Shown here one piece after another: positions 55,601 to 64,000 of a stretch of DNA of 64,000 nt. The stretch covers positions 930,001 through 994,000 of the forward strand of contig JAHLEZ010000008.1 of the NCBI GenBank assembly GCA_020726505.1, written 5' to 3'. Position numbers and translations under genes: made by a program. The stretch comes from Leptodontidium sp. MPI-SDFR-AT-0119 (taxonomy: Eukaryota; Ascomycota; Leotiomycetes; Helotiales; Leptodontidiaceae). Position 1 is the first letter of the stretch; each line of letters opens with the position of its first letter. The notes under the pieces are model-generated. The model saw only the letters and a program-made list of their open reading frames with translations, searched no databases and was not told the DNA's origin.

Positions 55601-56547
55601 TCCTCTGATTGTCGCTACCCTGTTCTGCATCATGCATCACACCGGTCTCTCATCCCCCCCCAACTTCCCTCTCCACCACCCCTACAATTAACGTGAGGAA
55701 CGTTACCTAAGATTACGCTACATTAAATACACAGACCTAATATCCCAATACCTGTACCAGGTCCAGAAGAAAGTGAAAGTGAATACCTCCCACATTTTAC
55801 GGTGTAAGAGTAAGACTTGTTGCCATCGTCAATAATTATTAAAATCTTTTTGTCATGTCCAGAAATTCCAAGCTTCGCATAAGCACCTGCACAACAACAG
55901 TACAATATATGACAACCAAAAGAAAACCCCACCCAATTAAGGACGAGCATTGACAACAACCACGGGATATCCTTAGTCTAGACGACAAAAAAAAAAATGA
56001 GACATGTGTTTTTTTTCTTCACACCCCCACCCCCGCCTCGAGGAGCGGACGTACAGTATTGGAGATTGGAGACTGGAGAGTGGACATCTCACGGACGCGG
56101 CGAGAAAGGCAGGAACCATGGAGGACCTACTTCCAGATCAGTTTGCGTGTGCTGTTTAGAAAGGGTAAGAGGGGGGGAAATATTTATAGGCAAGGCATGG
56201 TTTGCGAACTAGCAGTTGGCGGCCGGCGGGTAGCTGATGGCGTAGTACCGTGGTAGTGAATCGAATCAGGAATAGAAGTTAATACTATCAGGAGTGGGTG
56301 ACGGAGGGAGTGAAAGACCCAAATCTACGAGGATTGAAATTGTAGGGTGTAGGACTAGGAAGGTTGGTGGAATTTCAATACTCGTATCGTAACCTGCCTT
56401 CCTACTTATGTGGTCAAGAACTGTAACAAGAATAGTGAAAAGCAGAAAACGCCTCGCTATGCCATTCCACGCCATAATCCAACCATACTCCCCAAAGGGG
56501 TCCAAGCTGAAGCCAAAGTATACAAGCAGTCCAGCTGGGGAAGAATA
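52621..56547. other. 3.9 kb gene-poor region
   Basis: No gene accepted. The best open frame is 52926-53207 (93 codons, starting MCSTIRRIGSFLPSS), without any recognisable domain. Bases ~55440-55700 contain A-rich and CT-rich tracts. The final part is the 3' flank of the P4-ATPase gene. I see no tRNA or transposon ends. Confidence 0.4.
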
Positions 56548-59500
56548 TCATATCCCCTGCACTTTCCGGTAACTGGGCGGTTTGATAGCTCGTCTGATCA
56601 ACTTCCCTGCGTACGGTGGGATGAGGGAGATTGCTGAGATGGCTGCGACGCGCCAGATGAATCCACTGATGTGGTGTTAGTAATGACGAACTTTTGTAGA
56701 AGAGGGGAAGGAAAAGAAACGAGAGGAATGAGATAGGGGAAAGAAGAGAAGGCGGGAACATACAGCGTAACGATAAACTTCAAATCGAAATACCCTCCCA
56801 GGAAAGGTATACTACCTAGGTAAAGCAACAGGGTCCCGACCAGACTGACGATCATGATCGGATGCCACGTCGTGACTTCGAAAGCAACCATCGTGAGTTC
56901 ATTCAGGATGAGGACTGTGAACGACACGGAAACCATGCGCGGCCCGTCGACTTCGGTCAGGATCTGAGAGAGGCCTTGGATCATGCCACCTTGATAGATG
57001 GAGACTGCGACCCAGACGAAGAAGGTGCGGTAGGAGAGAGAGGAGCCGGTGGTGAGTTCTTTGTAGAGCTCTGGGTATAGGTTCGCGAGATTTTCGTCGA
57101 CGTCTTTGTCGAGGACGAGGGAGAAGACGGGAGCCATGGTGTACACCGTAGCGTAGCCTACGAGAAGCCAATCTTTGTACAGACCTTCTGGTTCGAATTT
57201 GATGGCGATGCTGTACATAGTCTGAGCGACCGAAATGATGAGACCGCGGTGGATGACGAACTGTGCGAGTTTGGCAGAGCGTTTGTAGGAGTTGCGACCG
57301 TGCCAGACGAGGAGTTTGGTTAGGTGGCAGAATTGGGTGATGGAGAAGTCGGCGGCGAGGGAAGCTTGTCGACCTTCTTTGCCCACGATACCGACACCTA
57401 CATCTGCGGCTTGGATCATGGAGACATCGTTGCCGCCGTCGCCGATGCAGCAGATGCGTTTCTTGGTGAAGTCGCGAATGAGGTGCGCAATGTCTGCTTT
57501 TTGGGTGGGAGAGCACCGGCATGCGATTACGGCTGGGAGGAGGACAGCTAGGCTGATGAAATCGTGGCGGAAGTGGGTGAGAAGGAGAGAGAGGGATTCG
57601 CCGTCGATGAGGAGCGCGGAGTCTTTCTTGCCGCGGAGGAAGTCGAGGTGGTCTTGGGCGTTGTCTTTGCGTTTGAGCTTGGCGATGGTGTGGATGTATT
57701 GACCTCTGGCGACGAGTTTGGCTGAGACGGCTACGCAGCGGGCAGTTTCGACTTTGTCGCCTGTCAGCATCCAGATTTTGATACCTGCGTTGCGAAGAAG
57801 CTCTAGTGACGGTTTAACATCCTTCTGTAGCTTGTCCTCTACACCAGTGACACCTAGGAGCTCCAGATCGCGCTCCAAGTAGTGAGATACGACACGAGCC
57901 ATGCCTGCATCGCGACCATTGATCGCAACAGATGCTTCTTTGAAGTTCGATGCAAATTCCTTGTATTGTTGAACTGAGAGGCGCTTTCGGCCTACGACAA
58001 GTGTCCGAAGACCTTCGCGAGCCATGTTACCAGTTTCCTCATCAAGCCAGTCGTTTGCTGCGACGATTGAGGTCATGACGGTGTCGGCACCCTTTTGGTA
58101 GAACCAGATCTCTCCAGAGTCAGGGCTTGTGGCCCCTGGCTTCTCAGATCCGTCCATGAATTGGACGATAATACCCATCCTCTTGCCGTCCGAAGTAAAA
58201 GGGAAGACTTCGAGAATGCGAACTCGAACAACAGGTCTGCCAGTATCGACAGATTGTAGGAGCATCCCCTTTCGATCACGATGTATCAATCGGAGACCAA
58301 CAAGTTCTGTCCATTTAACAATCGCAATCTCGTCAGGCGAAGAAGCTTGGTAGGAGGTAAATGTGTGACCATTCTCTTCCTCCACAGTAGGCGTGACATT
58401 GTGGCAGATTGCTAAAGCCAAGACAACATCACGCACGCGCGCTCCGATCTCTCGACGAGTTCGAGTGGCTGTGACTGTAGTTGAAGCCATGAACGTGGAC
58501 GATGGAGTAATGAGCATAGCCGGCTGATTCGGATCTGTAGAGACAGGGATTGAAAAGCCCTGCTTAATATACGCAGTGACTTCATCCATTGCCTCATTGG
58601 CATAGGAGACAGTCCCCACGTGGATCTTCTTCATTTCCATCTCGTTCTGGGTCAAGGTCCCCGTTTTGTCGCTGAGAAGATACTCAATTCGACCCAATTC
58701 CTCGGGAATGGTACTTGTTCTGACAACCGCTCCTGCAATACCAGGATCTCGTTGAATAAACCACGAGTAGACACTCTTTCCCATGTCTAAATTGACTCGA
58801 AGACTGATTGGAACAATCGTGGAAAACAGAACTAAGAATCTCATGATCTTGACATACCATGGTGCTCGGCCTTCCACGTGCTCAAAGCCTTCAAGGGCCA
58901 CCAGAACGACAGACAGAGTGAGAGTCAAGGCGCAAAGAATTTTGGTCAGCGAATTGATCTCGTATTCGAGCAAGCCAGTCTTTGATCGGGAGGCAGAGGT
59001 CGAAAGTGCGGATCTTGTTTGAGGTCCAGTGTAAACAATGACCGCCAAGGTCGTAGCGTTTGAAGCCAGTACCGTGTTACACCAAGCAGTGTTGTCGATT
59101 GTCAAAGGAGCCGAATTTGAAGTTGGCTCTTCCGCAGTGACCTCATTGTTCAAGGGGGATCGTCTTGGGAGGTATGGATCGTACCCATTTCGGGTTTTAG
59201 GTAGCAATTCTACTGTGCCAATAAACTCGTTGACTTTTTTGTCTGGCTTGCCCGCAACAACTCGGAGGCGTACAAATTCAGCTGGATCGAGAGCTTGAGT
59301 AAGTGGTGAGCCTAATCGAAGCTTCCAATCCGTTTCACCGTCAAGTTGGTCTGTCCGAATGAACGTTTCTCCTACACCTCCAGCGTCTGCAGATGGTGTA
59401 TTTCCCAGCTCTGTAGTGGATTCGCGTGCATCAGCTATCGTTGCAGTCGTTTCCTCAATCGGTGGATCTGATATTGGCTCCACCAACAACGATTCAGGCA

Positions 59501-60650
59501 CTTGAGGCAAATCAACCTCTTCCGCTACAGCGACTGCGGATTCGTTCGTGAAACTCTTTAGAATCACCACATCGGCCGGCACTCGTTGATCCTTCCCCAA
59601 TTTCAACACATCACCAACCTTCAGATCTCGAGATTTCCGGATGACCTCTCGTACTTCCGAAGATGGCAATTGTCTCCTTCCTCCACTTTCCGCACTCTCT
59701 TCCTCTTCTTGGATGTCTGACAACCTATCCGGCTCGACCAGCGATGTCTTCTTAAACTTCCCCTTCCCCTTTGATTTCTTCTTGGTGTGGTACCTGTCCG
59801 CATTCCCAACTCCCAGCTCATCAAAACACAACACCGTATATCCCTCCGAATTGGCCTCCGTGTCTCTCCTCCTCCTCCCAATATCATCCCAGGCCTCCTT
59901 TCCTAAAGTAATCGCTAAAACAAAGACCAACGGCACGATGTAGGTCGACAGGTATCCTATCCGCAAAGGGGGAATCGCTTGCGAGAGCGCGACGAGTAGA
60001 AAGTACATGTTGAAGAAGAAAGAGAATTCGTTATACAAAGTTCGCGGTAAGAAACTGATAGGGGTATATTTCGCATTAGAGACGGCATTGGGTGGGAAGC
60101 GCGCAGACTGAGGTACGCCAATAGAGACGGTTCGTGAGGATGCGGGATCATGTTCTTCTTCCTGCTCCTCTTCATGTTCCGGTGCCTGTTGGGATCCTGA
60201 TGTCGAGAGGAAACTTGGTAATCGTATATGCGATCCAAGCTTGTTGAAGGCCTCGATGCTGGGCCTCCTGCGATGGCCCCCTCCCGGGAGTAATGGCGCA
60301 TCGTCTTCAGCACTATTGAAGCTGCCCGCCGACAGTCGATTTGTCCCATCCAGGTCTGGTCCATCGTTCAATAGTCCATGGGCGTCCTCATCTCTATCCC
60401 GCCCCAGATCTCCATAACCTCTAGTCCGTTTGCCAAATCCTCGCAGCCCACTCATACGCAGGTTCCGTAATGGTATATGGCCTGTCCTCCGCTCCTCCTT
60501 TGGTATGCGATCTCTGCGCGACGACGAGGGCCCCGAAGGACCAGATGTGGTGATGGGGTCAAGCTCCTGGATATCAAGGTCGAGGTCAGAATCCGAGTCA
60601 TCCGCTGGCGATTCGGGGGCATTTGATTGATGGTATGCGCTCGACGACAT
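56548..60650 (-). CDS. NEO1: Neo1-type P4-ATPase flippase
   Basis: Two exons: 60650-56764 and 56665-56548 (1334 aa); the 98 nt intron restores the C-terminus GFIWRVAAISAISLIPPYAG ... KVQGI. It flips phosphatidylethanolamine/serine in Golgi-endosome membranes; Neo1/ATP9 enzymes need no Cdc50 subunit. Signatures are DGETDWKLR near residue 431 (the dephosphorylation loop), DKTGTLTQNE near 660 (phosphorylated Asp), GDGGNDVSMIQAADVGVGI near 1070, and ~10 hydrophobic helices starting FNMYFLLVALSQAI. The acidic N-terminal extension of ~190 residues is disordered and longer than in yeast. Head to head with SEC16, 832 bp apart. Confidence 0.92.
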
Positions 60651-61482
60651 GCCTCATTGATGCGGTGGATGTGTACGAGAGAGAAGGAGTGAGGAGTGAG
60701 GAAGAGTGGTTGAGGGGGGAGAAGTCGAGATCAATATGTACAGGTTGTCTCGTCTTGTGTCTTGGTGGTCTTTCACTGACTGTAGCCTTGTCTTGCCGTG
60801 TCTTGCTTCTTGGTCTCAGCCACTGACACGCGGAGGTTGACTTCTGGCTGAAAGGTCGATCCAGGTCCGCCGTACTCTACAATTTTTGTGCCCCTTTCAA
60901 AGCCGAGGCAAGATGGAGGGAGGTGGAAGAAATAATTGCTATTTTATTTCTCAACCATGATAATAGATATCAGTTTATGAGAGGATTACATCACTGAATT
61001 CGGTATATTTTTCTGCATTTAGCTCAACAGGTGGATTTTCGTCTATTGTTTTCTTTCAAATTGTTGGTATTGAATTCAGAGTCTGCTGCATTTATCTGTC
61101 CGTATGGGTAAATCCCGGCCACCGTAGCAACACACAGCAAGAAAGCTGGCCTCAACCGTGCCATCGCCTTGTCGCGAGAACGTACAGCTGCTAGCTGCAC
61201 TTGTCCCGAACACCTCAGACTTCACTTGAATCTGCCCCGTCAGAACCAGCCAGACCATGACTGCTTCTTTACTGTAGCAGATGGCCCTCCTTCTCTCTCC
61301 TCTCCCCTCTCCATACATAATTTGACTTACTTGTTCTTTAGCGGATATCCTTGTATAAGTATGAATGCTGCCCCTTTGTTGGACTGATGACGATGCTCGT
61401 GCAAGGACAGCAAGCATCATGGACAACTGCTGACAGTACACTTCAGTATTCAGTTCTTTCCCCACAAACACATACCATCGCC
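60651..61482. promoter_or_regulatory. Divergent promoter, NEO1/SEC16
   Basis: 832 bp between the two start codons. No separate gene supported; open frames reading into the SEC16 antisense are shadows. A CT-rich stretch lies near 61285-61310. Confidence 0.45.
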
Positions 61483-64000
61483 ATGCAGGCCGAACCCTCA
61501 CATGCATCCTGGCATCCTGCCTTGATGCCAAATTCGATACCAGAAGCAATTGCGACAGAAGTTCCAAAACTCCAGTCGAGTTCATTACCAACGCCCGAGC
61601 CCCCTTTTGAATACAAACCAAAGCCAGCACCCCCTGTGTCGCATCCAACTGAGCCTGGAGCTGTAGAGGAGGAGCAATCTGGAGAAGAACAAAACCCGGA
61701 AGACAATAATGCTCACCCAGAGCTGGGAGATCTCCGTGATGCGCTTACAACATCTCTGGCAAGTCCGGGCGGAGTAGAATTGGACGAAAGCCCATGGCAC
61801 AATGGCACCACGCAAGAGGATGTGGAGGATCTTGACAAGGCCGATTTCCCCTCCGAAGGACCCCACCACGAAAATAAACATCTGAGTACGATGTCTTTTG
61901 CTCGAACTGTATCGGAGGATGTAAATTGGGGGGAGGACGATGAGGTTGATCCGCAGTGGAACATCCAACGTACAGATAGCGACCCCTTCAAATTCATGGC
62001 CAAATCAGATCGAACGAACTCGTTTCCTCAGGTTCCTCCCGCACATTCGGCTGGATTCAACCATGATCAACCACTTGCCCATAGTCAGGCTGAGGACATC
62101 CTCAATGAAATTGAGCAGGAAGCACCGGAAGATCTATTTGGGGACGAAGGAAACGACCCAGAGGCAGAATTCTTTGCCCAAAGTTCGATTCAGCCAGAGA
62201 ATCCCCGTGGCTTTCTACAAGGACCTGTCGCAGATGAGGATGAGTTGCGATTACCAGATTATGGGCAGACATACGGGGGAGATGTTCGGCCCGAGCAGGA
62301 CGAGGAATTAGAAGCCCGTTTTGAGGAAGGGCTTCCCCTGGTTCAATCTCACGAAGAGGTGGAGCCCCAATCCCAATCCTCACGCTCGAATGACCCCTTT
62401 GCGACAGACGATGCAAACGAGGAAGACTTTTTCGCCCAGGCCGGCAAGGAGGAGGATGGCGAGGACTTCGCGCCTGAACAACACTTGGAAAGAAAGTCTA
62501 CCATGCAAGTTATGGACTCGTTACATTACCAGCCACATGAGCAGATCCATGATATCATTCCAGAGGAAGACACCCTGGAAAACTCTCAAAGTTCTCTGGG
62601 CCGATCTACTGGTGGTGGAATAGCTGCATCGTCTAGTACGGTACTCTCTGCGGTCTTTGGGGATCCCGAAGCTCCCATACACGAAGGAACGTTGGATTCG
62701 GATGAAGGGGATCTGGCGGCAAAATGGAAGGCAGCTTTGGCTGGTGATGAGTTTTTGGCGGACGACGACGACGAGCTTCTCCCTGATGACGATGACGAAC
62801 CAACAGAAAGTGCTGCTTTCGACCCTGCCACCATCTTTGGTAGTGATGATGAAGGGTTTCTTGACGATAATGACCAAAATGTGGACAACGTGTTTGGTCA
62901 ACAGAAGAGCCCCCCTATTCCAACGCCCGTTGTTGGACAAAACGGTCACGTGGTTGGGTTTGACAGTCTCACGGGAGGAGCGAAACGGCCTACGAGCAGT
63001 AGTAACAAGTATCTTCCAGCTAGTGCAGCTACAGCACCTCCGGCGGCTCCAGCGAACCCATACGCACCCACGGCGCCTCTTTTGACCGATCTTTCAAAGC
63101 CTACCTTTACACCCAGCGCACCATCTCCATATATGTCATCACCAACCTCAAATTTCCAACCACCGCCTCCCAGACCGGAAATGCCAAAGGCTCAAAGTTT
63201 TGCAGACAAGGCCAAAGGTGGCTATGCATCTCCTTACGATCTCCCAATGGATGTTGTCAAACCACGGAAAAGGGTGAGTATGCAAACCATGAATCGAGCC
63301 CAAGCTCCACCCGACATCGCACCACCAAGAAGCAGCAGCATGCAAAATCAACCACCTCGGGCAGCTTCAGCAGGGATACCTCAATCGATGAATAGCCACC
63401 CTCAGCCAAATCAAATACATTCTGGAGCCCAGCCGCAACCACCAAAGACTGTACGGAAGTCACAAAGTGGATTCTTTGAGGACTTACCAATGTCTAGGCC
63501 AAAACCAGCCGCGAGACACTCCAGTGGTCTTACATCACCTATGCAAAGTCCTTATGGCCAGCCAGGCTCAGTGCCTCCTCCTGCAGGCCCCCCAAGAAGT
63601 CCTTATGGTCCACCTCCTGTCCAGCAACAGCCGATGCAGCACCAGTCAATCGAGCAGCACCAGCCTACACAAGTTCAAGGCTTGGTAGCTCCTGAGCGTG
63701 TTAGTCCATATGCATCTCTCCCAACCGGAAACATGCCTGTTCCACCAGTGGCCTCGAGGTATTCGCCTGCGCCGCCACCTCTGCAACACAGTCAAACTGC
63801 TCCTCCCGTTGCTCAATCTCGGTACTCGCCTGCACCTCCGAGTATGAAACAGGCCCCAGCTCCGTATACTGCAGCAGTTGGAAGTACGCAGCCGCCACAA
63901 TCAGCACCTATTCTCCCTCACCAGCCTCGAACGTCGAGTCCATTGGCTCATTTTGAGAGAAACCAAGAGCCAAGGTCACATGGTTCTTTCTCCGAAGGAG
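61483..64000 (+). CDS. SEC16: Sec16, COPII coat assembly protein (partial)
   Basis: Open from ATG at 61483 to the window edge without a stop (839 codons), so the gene is cut off on the right. The N-terminus ASWHPALMPNSIPEA matches fungal Sec16 starts. Acidic blocks follow (AKWKAALAGDEFLADDDDEL; EEDFFAQAGKEE; FDPATIFGSDDEGF), then the conserved stretch MPKAQSFADKAKGGYASPYD and DLPMDVVKPRKR, and a Pro/Gln/Ser-rich segment (RYSPAPPP repeats). Sec16 organises ER exit sites and scaffolds Sec23/24 and Sec13/31. The central ACE1 domain and C-terminus would lie beyond the window. Confidence 0.88.
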   Translation, partial: MQAEPSHASWHPALMPNSIPEAIATEVPKLQSSSLPTPEPPFEYKPKPAPPVSHPTEPGAVEEEQSGEEQNPEDNNAHPELGDLRDALTTSLASPGGVELDESPWHNGTTQEDVEDLDKADFPSEGPHHENKHLSTMSFARTVSEDVNWGEDDEVDPQWNIQRTDSDPFKFMAKSDRTNSFPQVPPAHSAGFNHDQPLAHSQAEDILNEIEQEAPEDLFGDEGNDPEAEFFAQSSIQPENPRGFLQGPVADEDELRLPDYGQTYGGDVRPEQDEELEARFEEGLPLVQSHEEVEPQSQSSRSNDPFATDDANEEDFFAQAGKEEDGEDFAPEQHLERKSTMQVMDSLHYQPHEQIHDIIPEEDTLENSQSSLGRSTGGGIAASSSTVLSAVFGDPEAPIHEGTLDSDEGDLAAKWKAALAGDEFLADDDDELLPDDDDEPTESAAFDPATIFGSDDEGFLDDNDQNVDNVFGQQKSPPIPTPVVGQNGHVVGFDSLTGGAKRPTSSSNKYLPASAATAPPAAPANPYAPTAPLLTDLSKPTFTPSAPSPYMSSPTSNFQPPPPRPEMPKAQSFADKAKGGYASPYDLPMDVVKPRKRVSMQTMNRAQAPPDIAPPRSSSMQNQPPRAASAGIPQSMNSHPQPNQIHSGAQPQPPKTVRKSQSGFFEDLPMSRPKPAARHSSGLTSPMQSPYGQPGSVPPPAGPPRSPYGPPPVQQQPMQHQSIEQHQPTQVQGLVAPERVSPYASLPTGNMPVPPVASRYSPAPPPLQHSQTAPPVAQSRYSPAPPSMKQAPAPYTAAVGSTQPPQSAPILPHQPRTSSPLAHFERNQEPRSHGSFSEG

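Overview
The window is nuclear DNA of a filamentous ascomycete (Pezizomycotina). The signs are short introns of about 45-65 nt with GT...CTNA...YAG signals, HET-domain genes, a 2EXR protein, a Zn2Cys6 regulator, a CYSTM protein, a STRIPAK Far11/HAM-2 orthologue and a fungal Neo1 flippase. Leotiomycetes is my best guess, but this is an inference from gene style. Exon structures were worked out by hand from reading frame, splice signals and protein family match, so edges may be off by a base or a nearby alternative site.

Layout. 0.3-5.2 kb: a large GAR-domain coiled-coil protein (-). 7-10.4 kb: a secreted Gly-rich GPI-type protein and a CYSTM protein (+). 11.7-17.7 kb: an intronless APH-like kinase, a GFA/CENP-V zinc protein and a secreted GMC oxidoreductase (+). 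18-21.5 kb: a broken HET gene and a DUF1275 membrane protein (-). 24.4-27.6 kb: six-exon Far11/HAM-2 (-). 28-30.3 kb: an unusual tRNA-Glu gene, then an O6-alkylguanine-DNA methyltransferase divergent from an Ada-type methyl-phosphotriester sensor. 30.5-48.2 kb: P5C dehydrogenase, a divergent RidA protein, a cupredoxin-containing membrane protein, two non-autonomous DNA transposons, a Zn2Cys6 factor, an S1/P1 nuclease, a flavin-reductase-like pseudogene, a 2EXR protein and proline dehydrogenase. 49.4-51.4 kb: a second HET gene, stopped by one nonsense codon. 52.6-56.5 kb is gene-poor. 56.5-64 kb: a Neo1-type P4-ATPase (-) and the N-terminal part of Sec16 (+, runs off the edge).

How the genes fit together. 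Both enzymes of proline to glutamate oxidation lie within 18 kb, with a RidA imine hydrolase and a Zn2Cys6 regulator between them, reminiscent of the Aspergillus prn locus. The Ada sensor and the methyltransferase share one 340 bp promoter and probably form an alkylation adaptive-response module, split as in Bacillus AdaA/AdaB. Neo1 and Sec16, both secretory-pathway proteins, are head to head. The most unexpected object is the tRNA-Glu(CUC) gene at 28.1-28.3 kb. It carries a normal anticodon-loop intron and also a 52 nt D-loop insertion that looks like a spliceosomal intron.
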